Shown in pieces: positions 10,101 through 16,209 of a DNA stretch of 64,000 bases. Under the pieces are notes generated by a model. It worked only from the letters and a program-made list of their open reading frames with translations. It searched no databases and was not told where the DNA came from. This DNA is from Erythrobacter sp. EC-HK427 (GTDB lineage: Bacteria > Pseudomonadota > Alphaproteobacteria > Sphingomonadales > Sphingomonadaceae). Each line of letters begins with the position of its first letter. Within the stretch, counting starts at the first letter, position 1. The DNA is taken from assembly GCF_902498745.1 (NCBI RefSeq), contig NZ_LR701479.1, positions 624,292-688,291 of the forward strand, written 5' to 3'. A program made the translations under genes and the position numbers.

Positions 10101-11542
10101 GTGACCCCGATGGAGACCCGTTGACCATCGTAGCCGTGAGTGACGGTGGATTCGGAACAGTCACTATCGATGGTAACGGAAACCTGGTTTATTCCGCCGG
10201 AGCTGATTTTGTCGGGCTTGACGCTTTCTCCTATACCGTATCGGACGGGCAGGAATTGGCGACCGCCTCCGTTTCATTGCGCATTGACAGCCTCTATCAG
10301 GGGTGGTCGCAAGGCACCTCAGATGATGACAGGCTTTTCGGTAATCACAGGGCGGAAAACCAGATTTTTGGTGCCGGAGGTCATGACCATATCAAGGGTG
10401 GCCAGCTCGATGACTCGCTTGCCGGTGGTTCGGGCAATGACAAGATCCAAGGTCTGTCGGGCAACGACATGATTTGGGGCAATGCTGGCGATGACGAACT
10501 GATCGGCAATGGCGGCTTCGATACGGCATACTACTTCGGTGCTAGGTCAAGTTACTCGATCGTGGTATCTGGTGGTGCTGTCTACGTGACCGACGAGAGT
10601 CCGCACGCAGATGGCGACGATGGCACCGACAAGCTTGAGAGCATCGAGAAGCTGTCCTTCAAGAATGGTGAAACCGTGTCATTGGTTTCGCCGATAATAG
10701 TCGACATCGGCGGTGATGGAATCACCACGCTTTCTAGCCGTGAAAGCCATGCACGGATTGATCTCGACGGGGATGGCCGCGCCGATGACACAAGTTGGAT
10801 TGGTGCAACCGACGCATTTTTGTTCCTTGATCGTGATGGAGACGGGACTTTCAGCGGCGGTTCCGAAATGTCGTTCATCGATGATCACCCCGGAGCTAAA
10901 ACTGATCTTGAAGGGCTCGCCGCGTTCGATTCCAACAAAGATGGCGTTCTTGACGCTGCCGATGAGCGTTTCTCTGAGTTCAACTTATGGAACGATCGCA
11001 ATGGCAATGGACGTGCCGAAGCTGACGAGATTCTCAGTCTGGCCGATGCGGATATCGCAGCTATCAATCTATCCGGTAGTGCTGTGGAGTCAGCCTACGG
11101 ATTTGGTGATGTAGTCGTGGTAAACGAAGGCAGTTTCGTGCGGTCAGATGGTACTGAGGGGATGCTCTATGACGCTGCCCTGAGCTATTTTTCGGCACCA
11201 GGGAGATCGCAATTCTCGATTGATCCATTTGAGAACAGGATCGAGCGAATGCAAGGAAGGGGTGCGCGAGATGACGTGTTCCGCAATTTCATCCAGGATG
11301 AGTATATTGCGCCACGTCTAGCCGAGCTCGATTTGGACATTGGTGAGACACAGAACCTTTTCGACCAAATGGAATCTCTGCAAATCGAGGATGATCGCTT
11401 TGATCGTTCCAGTTTCGTCGCTTCCAATCCTTGGTCCGACACAGGCTCCCCCTATGATCAAACACACGACTTGGGAGTCGCCCTCTTTGGGAGACAGCAG
11501 CACCTTGAATGGTTTGTTGTCGAGAGCGTCCAAATCACCTGA
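4139..11542 (+). CDS. Giant RTX protein with N-terminal lipase-like domain, cadherin-like repeats and calcium-binding C-terminus
   Basis: This 2467-residue protein has no N-terminal signal peptide. Residues ~1-480 look like an alpha/beta hydrolase of the class 3 lipase kind: GHSLGG at 149-154 gives nucleophile Ser151, and FDPVPFG with Asp172 follows. Glycine-rich GGxGxD RTX calcium-binding repeats occur near 590-630, 780-830, 1220-1300, 1345-1405 and 2057-2130. Residues ~1480-1957 hold four to six putative Ig/cadherin-like repeats of the DPDGDPLSFSL...LPDWLAFDGL type, then one tandem cadherin-like domain to ~2050. The C-terminus carries EF-hand-like loops (DLDGDGRAD, DRDGDGTFS, DSNKDGVLD, DRNGNGRAE). 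RTX proteins are normally exported by type I secretion; no HlyB/HlyD-like genes are seen in this window. It is probably a secreted adhesin-lipase or toxin. Domain calls are strong; the biological role is not known. Confidence 0.85.
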   Translation: MIREVFLSLLALDSYNRGYGQNVVTTSGDSAAGQNELGRFIGTAQIVRQDITDQAQAAGFYAIAYNWNGETIISYRGTNFPTGGGGLFSTIGEVADFFAQDFGQGWTIFTGLGTGAHASLAEEFYKNVTGLEFRDTGVYVYPSNITLTGHSLGGALAGYVSARTYADAVTFDPVPFGAYTFRQVFSDALAATIEEFFADVQTLEDALAAAGEIILGELIPGNDRTWQEFYDRLSSNINIREPIFEQVGGYYLQGEIASLITNLQIVGGAALLDVGPLSALALQQLIEGASNALIGDRDNVIDVSNRGLPSDGLGDSVALHSMSTLTLMLFGQEQWSKNENGGTEWEQSIRYVLPHASDAELGAHLGLGANTGAADAGSQMSTIIAYSLIDTGEKPFGDVGIRALFNDADDLGKALGSSTFTATVDADAREEIGKLVAQFAGFTSVNKALGLNGSPDSAKLAGVLDFDNGALDIHLSEERWKLADGTTANILGRQNLIESLLPDSGRTSAYLLAARWYREQKYGEGNPAGLLGPGLADDIDIVRISATQGASYYDPDSDGVVFSIVGSVTTNYVYSDNVELIYATGSANSLNGGGGNDMLIGSDASDTLIGGSGSDFFIGGAGVDYIWGGEEGEKSQSDDDIDFVTYADQIQSVTLTFSGQAKAVEIKVDGGFSGRDYLYSIEHVELTEFDDRLLFDGIVSEGIKLTIDGNGGQRGNILQFGKLEDGINLVIDKDGGALRSAQASDGQIDLIGFGTTISGTDFDDSITDLSDDDKIIFGGEGDDTISLGFTPGDGILMGGAGDDNITGGNGNDIIIAGTGSSHTLRGSNGADLIIADELSRAYATIPDLLAGNTPDPTRIEGGTGHDFIVVGVVENDLGYPMSVAVSGGSGNDYVYLSTDNPQDWEQEFDGSTWIASRGFTYNYFGGQTSSGPGGGFFVPGDGRDHIVLSDVAIAQEGGFRLNVSGVAARDMRFTFQQTSVELFGQGSEGLIPIDEFDPSMYQDGPFYLARYTGTLLITFPGGGDSIVIENMSAFGRAIGTTAALEAGNPADSSVTAFGFGIEGIPIYSTNGSPNSLFANQIRFGTISSEYFRAQSDFAAATGGISALSAVPQAAMAGDGTDAAASVASAAAVEPATNDTYSYERGDRTIDAGEGFDTFELFGDLTDYVLSVVDGVITVRDRWGIIGKSTLIGFESVYSISDDTSYSIDQLVAGEFPVRGIRLDGTPGDDVLEGGSGRDTINGLGGNDIIDGNGGNDILSGGSGDDVINGGSGDDSLDGGSGADDMRGGTGEDRYVVDDAGDNVVELEGEGEDTVIAHVDYTLAANVENLYLAGEATSGTGNAQANLMRGRTDSDDTLSGAGGNDRIFGLGGDDTISGDDGDDELFGNAGDDTLRGGAGDDYLSGGSDQSEAGGNGDTAVYAGTRADYEVTFIGGGRVQISAIGTTGEGTDVLYGIERIQFLQETGENQFLLLEKPVVLGPVGEFITQEDAPFALPFPVDSIVDPYGGEIRFTASLSTGRALPNWLSFTDGQFIGTPPADFFGSLNLVITATGSAGAIDVPVTFVVENVPDAPRLVGEIPDYDIAGSGIFIGIAGYFLDPDGTRPSYSVSLADGRDAPSWISIFSSGGLSIRPPAGESGHYSLRITASDNVGSASDVMIITYGGGGNTLPVFQGMIPSITVDAGEMIEYAVPADFVFDADADLIEYTVLQQDGSDLPDWLTFDGLTLSGTAPAVGSEDLSLALIASDGFDSVSSLFNVGIVGGNAGPVVSGSVPAIEALEDEPFAIAIATNLFSDPDGDPLSFSLLGADGSDLPDWLAFDGLNLSGQAPDNFNGELQLLLRASDGSLHVDAPLDLRIIAVNDAPEAVGALPGREIATGDLVDWTIPPGTFVDVDGDGLTLTASLADGSALPDWLSFDGLAFAGEVPGGVSGLFDIAVNASDGSLSASTGFTLSVISSNSPPLVNDDGMFIGLQARSLVILASDLLQNDSDPDGDPLTIVAVSDGGFGTVTIDGNGNLVYSAGADFVGLDAFSYTVSDGQELATASVSLRIDSLYQGWSQGTSDDDRLFGNHRAENQIFGAGGHDHIKGGQLDDSLAGGSGNDKIQGLSGNDMIWGNAGDDELIGNGGFDTAYYFGARSSYSIVVSGGAVYVTDESPHADGDDGTDKLESIEKLSFKNGETVSLVSPIIVDIGGDGITTLSSRESHARIDLDGDGRADDTSWIGATDAFLFLDRDGDGTFSGGSEMSFIDDHPGAKTDLEGLAAFDSNKDGVLDAADERFSEFNLWNDRNGNGRAEADEILSLADADIAAINLSGSAVESAYGFGDVVVVNEGSFVRSDGTEGMLYDAALSYFSAPGRSQFSIDPFENRIERMQGRGARDDVFRNFIQDEYIAPRLAELDLDIGETQNLFDQMESLQIEDDRFDRSSFVASNPWSDTGSPYDQTHDLGVALFGRQQHLEWFVVESVQIT

Positions 11543-12165
11543 TCACAGCGAGTTCGAATTTTTGGATCGCGTTACTCAGCGAAAGATTGCTGGTCGACTG
11601 ACGTCAATTGTTTCTGCGCGCTGCGGGCTCAATGCTCGCAGTATGCAGCATGCAGCATGCAGCTTCACTAACTCCAACCTCTGTTCAATTGACAACGGCA
11701 CGAGGCGGGCGCAGTTTTGCTTCTGCTTTGGCTCGAAGAGTTCCGGAAATTGGCTTGGGCAAACAGATAGCGACCCGGCGCGAATTAGATATTCAAGTGA
11801 AGGCGATAACCGTTTGACCTAGGCGTAGTCTACTTGGGAGGTGGCCGGGCTGATTTTTTCCCAGATCATAAGAATGCTTTGCTCGATCCTTGCGCCCTCG
11901 CCAGGTGAAACAGGTGAATGCAACTCGCGGCCGAAGAATTGCGGCTTTTAGGGTCACTGCAGGTAATTACAAATGGCTGAGTTTAGGGCGCATTCCAAAC
12001 CGGCGGCAAATGGGCCGTTATCGGTCAGTCTGATGTCGGATGTCGTGACTTCGAAAGCCGACGTTTTGGTGTCGACGAGATCATCGCCGGTGGCGGTTGA
12101 AATCTGATAATTTATTTGCGCTGTTTTGGTGGCTGCTTTTGTTTAGCGAGGCGTCAGGAAGAAGT
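11543..12165. other. Long intergenic region, no convincing gene
   Basis: This 623-base stretch separates the RTX gene from the HNH-ATPase gene. It contains a short tandem repeat at 11643-11663. A minus-strand frame at about 11821-11950 runs 42 codons between stops and reads somewhat like a protein end (KPQFFGRELHSPVSPGEGAR, ...MIWEKISPA), but has no good start and no recognised family. It may be debris of an older insertion. The promoter of the HNH-ATPase gene is presumably near the right end, but I could not place it. Confidence 0.5.
11643..11663. repeat. Three tandem copies of ATGCAGC
   Basis: The 7-base unit ATGCAGC occurs three times in direct succession in the gap after the RTX gene. 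It lies outside any supported gene. It may be a slippage-prone microsatellite; no function is claimed. Confidence 0.8.
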
Positions 12166-13380
12166 ATGGCACGCGAATCATTCACGCCAACGACCCGGCT
12201 CAAGCTCGGGCAGAGAGCTGCCTATCGCTGCGCCTTTCCCGGTTGCAACCGCTTGACAATTGGCCCCGGTGTACAAGCCGACAAGATCGAGAATAGCGGA
12301 AAGGCCGCGCACATCTATGCCGCATCCGAATATGGCCCCCGCGGACAGGGTTTACTGACCCCGGAAGAGCTAAAGGCAATCACCAATGGTATATGGATGT
12401 GCGGCCATCACGCCGATCTGATCGACAAGAATAGCGGTGAACGGTATCCGGTCGCGGTGCTCAAGAGCTGGAAGGCGCTACACGATTATCGTATCGCCTA
12501 TGAACATAGCGGACGCGCCGCCGCTTTTGGCTTCGTGCGTTCATTAACCTTGCTGGCCTCGCCGCGTTTCGAACCAACGACGATCGAGTTCGGCAAGACC
12601 ACGTTTCTAGTTGGCGGAAATAAGAGCGGCAAGACAGCGCTGCTCGACTGGCTGTCGGTTCTCGACAGCCCACGCCGCTTGCGGCGATGGTTGGAACCCC
12701 GCCAGCTTCACTACGCACTGCTCTTCGATGCCCCCGGCGAGCATCGATTGGAAATCGAGACGGGTAATGGCGCTGTCCGATTTAACCTGGATGCTCGTCA
12801 AGTGGCGTTCAACCATCATCGCATCGCTGTAACCGCCCTCACAAAGCGCTACGACCACTCTGCGGAAGACGATCTCGCTAATATGATGAAGCTCTTTCAT
12901 CTAGACGACATCAGCGTCCGTTCGCTTGCCGAACTGATCGACAGCACAACGCTTTACCTGCGCTCAGCGCGTTTCGAACGAGAGACCGACGATGAGGGCG
13001 AGATGCGGGAAACCCTACAATGCAGACTTCAAGATGGCTCCGAGGTGCCCTTCGCTGCGCTATCGGGAGGCGAACAGGGGCGGGTCATTATGGAGTTCGC
13101 AATCGCGCACATGACGAGTGTCGCATCGGTTGCCCCGGCACTGCTTATCGTCGAGCGACCGAATCTTTGTATCGATGACGCCGGGTTCGGGTTCTATCTT
13201 GACTACTTTTCGAGCAGCGAGTGCCGTTTTCAAACGGTGGTTACCCAGTTCACCTTAACCGAGGATATCAAGGGCTTGGGTTGGCAGGTCTATCAGTTGA
13301 CAGGCGCCACCGACACCGCACTTGGCAAGATTGAACCGGTCCTGCCGAGTAAGTCAAAATCGGGGATGACTGACCGCTAA
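12166..13380 (+). CDS. HNH-like nuclease domain fused to ABC/SMC-type ATPase, candidate defence protein
   Basis: The protein has 404 residues. The N-terminal ~105 residues form an HNH-like domain: Cys22-x4-Cys27, AAHIYAAS with His49, GPRG at 57-60, then NGIWMC with Asn74 and Cys79, HH at 81-82 and LID at 85-87. I recall this arrangement from HNH-like domains found at the start of other defence proteins. The rest is an ABC-type ATPase: Walker A GGNKSGKT at 150-157, signature LSGGEQGR near 308, and Walker B LLIVERP near 336. The ATG at 12166 follows AGGAAGAAG; an upstream TTG would add 23 hydrophobic residues and is less likely. The composition recalls Septu (separate PtuA ATPase and PtuB HNH), but here the order is reversed and the parts are fused. 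It stands alone near other defence genes. A nuclease role is inference. Confidence 0.75.
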   Translation: MARESFTPTTRLKLGQRAAYRCAFPGCNRLTIGPGVQADKIENSGKAAHIYAASEYGPRGQGLLTPEELKAITNGIWMCGHHADLIDKNSGERYPVAVLKSWKALHDYRIAYEHSGRAAAFGFVRSLTLLASPRFEPTTIEFGKTTFLVGGNKSGKTALLDWLSVLDSPRRLRRWLEPRQLHYALLFDAPGEHRLEIETGNGAVRFNLDARQVAFNHHRIAVTALTKRYDHSAEDDLANMMKLFHLDDISVRSLAELIDSTTLYLRSARFERETDDEGEMRETLQCRLQDGSEVPFAALSGGEQGRVIMEFAIAHMTSVASVAPALLIVERPNLCIDDAGFGFYLDYFSSSECRFQTVVTQFTLTEDIKGLGWQVYQLTGATDTALGKIEPVLPSKSKSGMTDR

Positions 13381-13733
13381 TTGTGAGCGACACCGTCATC
13401 CCGTAATCAGTTAATCGTTTTGGCCATGCGATGCCGGTCAGACGAACGCTCGGAGTCCGCTCCAGACAAGAGCTGTCGTTAAACCCATCACTCTGGGATG
13501 GTGGTTTTGTCCCAGAAAGCCGCCATCTGCCCGGTTTTGCAACTGTGACCGCTCCCAAGCGGAAACTACGCGGGGATGAATGGCAGACATTAGGGCGCAA
13601 GACTGTCACAACGTTCGCCCTCAACAAGGCAGGAAAGGGAACGGCTTGCTCGTTAGAGTCCTGATCCGCTGTTTTTGCTAGATTTTGTTTTCCTTTCGAC
13701 GCATCAAGACCCAGGGCTAACAGGGGAAGTGAC
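13381..13733. other. Intergenic region without supported gene
   Basis: This 353-base gap lies between the HNH-ATPase gene and the exported-protein gene. Short open frames exist on both strands, but none has a protein-like composition with a good start. A GGGGAAG ribosome-binding site for the next gene is at the right end. No terminator-like hairpin with a T-run was seen. Confidence 0.5.
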
Positions 13734-14531
13734 ATGAAGCTGGCAGTGGCCGCTGCCATTGTTGTGGCAATTTCATCGCCAGTAATGGCACAGGAGGTTC
13801 AGAACATACCGCTGCGCGTGGCAGACGGACCGCAGGGCAATGCAATCCTGCCAGCGGGGACCCAGATCCCGCTGCGAATGGTTGATACGGTCACCACCAG
13901 CCGAGATACTTGGGAGCAAGGCGACACGTTCGATCTGGTCGTGGCGCACGACATCATGCTTGGCCAGTACATCGTTATTCCAGCAGGCTCGCCGGCCCAG
14001 GGCCGCATAACCGAACTCTCGAGCCGAGGTGCTTTCGGGCGGTCTGGCAAAATGGATATCGAGATCGAGCATATCATAGTCCATAACCAGCGTATCAATG
14101 TGAACGGGACATTCCGGCAGGAAGGTGAAGGTGCCACACTCGAAACCCTTGGCGGCGTGCTCGTCGCAGGTGTATTTGCGGGTTTCATCACGGGAGAGAG
14201 CGCAACCATTCCGGCAGGGCGCGAGCTCACGGTGACTCTCGAAAACGGCATCGAGATTGATGTTCTGGCCAGCGATATCGAAAACGAGTCACGCCAAATC
14301 AGCGAAGCCGATGCCGATTGGCGGACATACCATCAATACACCGACCGAAACCTCACACCTTCAGCACGCGTGATGCAAGCGCGCCAGATGCGCGATGCTG
14401 CCATTGCTGATGCACAAAACAGAGCGGCAGGTCAGGCAAACATTCGTGCAGCCGTGGTCACTCCGCCAATCGACGAAGAGGACACATCAGGCGAGGTCAT
14501 GCCTGACATGGCGGAGGTTGAAGTAGAGTAA
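13734..14531 (+). CDS. Exported beta-rich protein of the element backbone, VirB10/TrbI-like style
   Basis: The 265-residue product starts with a clear signal peptide (MKLAVAAAIVVAISSPVMAQ, cleavage probably after AQ at 20), so it should be periplasmic. Residues ~38-115 read LPAGTQIPLRMVDTVTTSRD and continue with IVIPAGSPAQGRI, a pattern reminiscent of the beta-barrel domain of VirB10/TrbI conjugation proteins, where P-A-G-T-x-I-x-x-x-L is common. It is much shorter than VirB10, has no N-terminal membrane anchor, and is not next to other VirB genes, so this is a resemblance and not a family call. A GGGGAAG site precedes the ATG. It could also be an envelope-stress or lipoprotein-like accessory of transfer. 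Confidence 0.7.
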   Translation: MKLAVAAAIVVAISSPVMAQEVQNIPLRVADGPQGNAILPAGTQIPLRMVDTVTTSRDTWEQGDTFDLVVAHDIMLGQYIVIPAGSPAQGRITELSSRGAFGRSGKMDIEIEHIIVHNQRINVNGTFRQEGEGATLETLGGVLVAGVFAGFITGESATIPAGRELTVTLENGIEIDVLASDIENESRQISEADADWRTYHQYTDRNLTPSARVMQARQMRDAAIADAQNRAAGQANIRAAVVTPPIDEEDTSGEVMPDMAEVEVE

Positions 14532-14959
14532 CAGCGTCACGAAGTCCGCAGCCAGCTGAAAAGCATTTCGGCGGCAGTCCCCTTATTGCACCCGGTATCG
14601 GCGTTTCCTTCCTCGGCAGCGCGCTCCATGACGATACGTCTCACGTTGAAGCATGAGCACGCTGCCGAGCATAACCGGATCTTTAGGGATCTAGGCATCC
14701 GCCAGTGGAATGACGACTTCGTAGACTTTGAAGCCGACAAAGCGACGGCAGATGCAGCGGTGACTGTAGACGAAAATGCCGGGCCAGCGGCTGAGCATTG
14801 ACCCGCTTGTTTCGCCCTCGTTCGCCGCTTCTCCGACATCGTGCCTTTTTGTCGCCACTGCCGTCATGTGCGTGCATCGGGCACATCACGGGACTACAGA
14901 AGCGACCCCGGCCATGCTAGAATGCCAAAGCAAGGTGGTGACGGTGCAGGATGTGAGTG
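14532..14959. other. Intergenic region, no confident gene
   Basis: This 428-base region holds a plus-strand 71-codon frame (14586-14801) rich in Asp, Glu and Ala in its second half, and overlapping frames on the minus strand. None has a good ribosome-binding site or a recognised motif. I leave it without a gene; a remnant of a small backbone gene is possible. Confidence 0.45.
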
Positions 14960-15082
14960 ATGCTTAGGGACTGGCAGGACAAAGAGGATGATGGCTCAAT
15001 CCATCCCTACGCTGAACTGGCTCTTTATGGCCTTGGCATACTCGCGCTCGTTGCTGCACCATTTGTCTTCGCAGCCTTATGA
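14960..15082 (+). CDS. 40-residue single-pass membrane protein coupled to the SNase-like gene
   Basis: An ATG at 14960 opens a 40-codon gene. The first 16 residues are charged (MLRDWQDKEDDGSIHP), and residues ~20-39 are one hydrophobic segment (LALYGLGILALVAAPFVFAA), so it is a small inner-membrane protein. Its TGA at 15080-15082 overlaps the ATG of the nuclease gene at 15079, the usual sign of translational coupling. The function is unknown. The membrane segment and the overlap make it more likely real than a chance frame, but no family supports it. Confidence 0.55.
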   Translation: MLRDWQDKEDDGSIHPYAELALYGLGILALVAAPFVFAAL

Positions 15083-15450
15083 CCATCATTCTCGCAGCTT
15101 TGGTGGCCTGGACGCCGCCCATCGGGGTTTGTCCTGAAAGCGGTGTTCGGATAACCTGTGTCCACGATGGAGACAGCTTCATCGTCGAACGGGAACGCAT
15201 GCGGATCATGGATATCGACACGCCTGAACTGGAAGGCCAGTGCGCGAGCGAAAGCCGTCTTGCCATCAGAGCAAGAGACCGTCTGGTCGAACTCCTGAAC
15301 GCAGAACCCTATCGCATTCATCGTGATGGCGAAGACCGATACGGACGAACGCTCGCAGTCGTGACCAACTCTCGCGGTTCGATTGGCGACCAGCTGGTGA
15401 GGGAAGGTCTTGCCAGAACGTGGAGCGGTCGTCGCGAAACCTGGTGCTGA
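15079..15450 (+). CDS. Thermonuclease (SNase-like) family protein
   Basis: The 123-residue protein matches the staphylococcal-nuclease fold. Its first ~11 residues are hydrophobic and may act as a signal or anchor. The core begins with VHDGDSFIV, then RIMDIDTPEL, which carries the family Arg and the calcium-binding Asp residues, and later EDRYGRTLA and LVREGLAR, the second Arg-containing motif and terminal helix. The family cleaves DNA and RNA in a calcium-dependent way. Small SNase-like proteins are common on alphaproteobacterial conjugative elements. The gene overlaps the preceding small membrane protein by four bases. The family call is strong; the substrate and whether it is exported are not known. 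Confidence 0.88.
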   Translation: MTIILAALVAWTPPIGVCPESGVRITCVHDGDSFIVERERMRIMDIDTPELEGQCASESRLAIRARDRLVELLNAEPYRIHRDGEDRYGRTLAVVTNSRGSIGDQLVREGLARTWSGRRETWC

Positions 15451-15849
15451 CGTGTTACTCGGCGGTTGAGGAAGCTTCAACGCGTTGAAGGGCGCAATTT
15501 GCCTCAAGTCTCTCAGCGATTGGCTTGGAAGGAGGATGAGCCCTTCGAAAATTGGTGCGCAGCGGAGAAGTAGCCATTTCCGCCGCGCACAAGCCAGGCT
15601 GTTGCCCCGGCTATAGGCAGTCATCCGGCTTTCGAAGTTAGCACGGGTGATCGATAGCAGGCCGTCCCTGTCTGACTTGTCGCCCGACCTTTCCATTTCC
15701 CTTGGAATTAACCCGCCCTATAAAGCACCATAGTTGATACATTATAGGCCGATTGCGCCTTTACGACTCGATGTTGACACATTAACCTGCCCCGTGTAAG
15801 GACGCAAAATCGATACACAAAGAGTCAATTTGCAGATAATGTTTCGATA
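15451..15849. other. Intergenic region upstream of hipB
   Basis: This 399-base gap between the SNase-like gene and hipB has no supported gene; the long minus-strand frame across it is a shadow of the SNase gene. Its right third is AT-richer than the surroundings and holds the direct repeats annotated separately, so it is the likely promoter-operator of hipBA. Confidence 0.6.
15733..15820 (+). promoter_or_regulatory. Direct repeats, likely HipB operator and hipBA promoter
   Basis: GTTGATACATTA (15733-15744) and GTTGACACATTA (15773-15784) differ at one base and start 40 bases apart, about four helical turns. A weaker third copy, ATCGATACACAA, is at 15809-15820. All lie within 120 bases upstream of hipB. 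HipB-type antitoxins autorepress by binding repeated operator sites, so this is the probable operator. The assignment is inference from position and repetition. Confidence 0.5.
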
Positions 15850-16209
15850 ATGCCACATTATGATTCAAAAAGTCTACAGCCTCTCTCGGTGTTGTTATCC
15901 GACCTCGGAAAACAGATCGAAGCATATCGCATATCACGCAATCTCAAGCAGGCCGAGCTTGCGGAAATGGCTGGCATCTCGCGTTCAACGCTCGCACGCT
16001 TGGAAGCCGGCAATGGCGGAACCATCGATAGCCTTGTCAGGATAATGCGTGCACTTGAAATTGAAGACCGCCTTCTGGATGTCATGCCGGACGCCAAGCT
16101 GAGCCCGCTCGATCCCCGGTCCGACACCGGCAAGGCGCGGCAAAGGGTGCGCAAGTCTTCTGAAGGTGAGGCTGGCGAGGAATGGAGCTGGGGTGACGAG
16201 GCCCCATGA
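15850..16209 (+). CDS. hipB: HipB-like XRE-family antitoxin/repressor
   Basis: The 119-residue protein carries a classical Cro/C1-type helix-turn-helix at about residues 18-70: GKQIEAYRISRNLKQAELAE, then AGISRSTLARLEAGNGGTI and a further helix. The tail of ~45 residues is charged and probably flexible, and in this family can contact the kinase. The stop overlaps the hipA start (ATGA at 16206-16209), the standard antitoxin-toxin arrangement. HipB neutralises HipA and represses the operon; direct repeats upstream fit its operator. The length is typical. The assignment rests on the helix-turn-helix plus the adjacent clear HipA. Confidence 0.88.
   Translation: MPHYDSKSLQPLSVLLSDLGKQIEAYRISRNLKQAELAEMAGISRSTLARLEAGNGGTIDSLVRIMRALEIEDRLLDVMPDAKLSPLDPRSDTGKARQRVRKSSEGEAGEEWSWGDEAP

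Noticed and set aside
15025-15696. Minus-strand open frame (223 codons) over the SNase-like gene
   Set aside because: The plus strand encodes a clear SNase family protein; the minus-strand translation has no family features.
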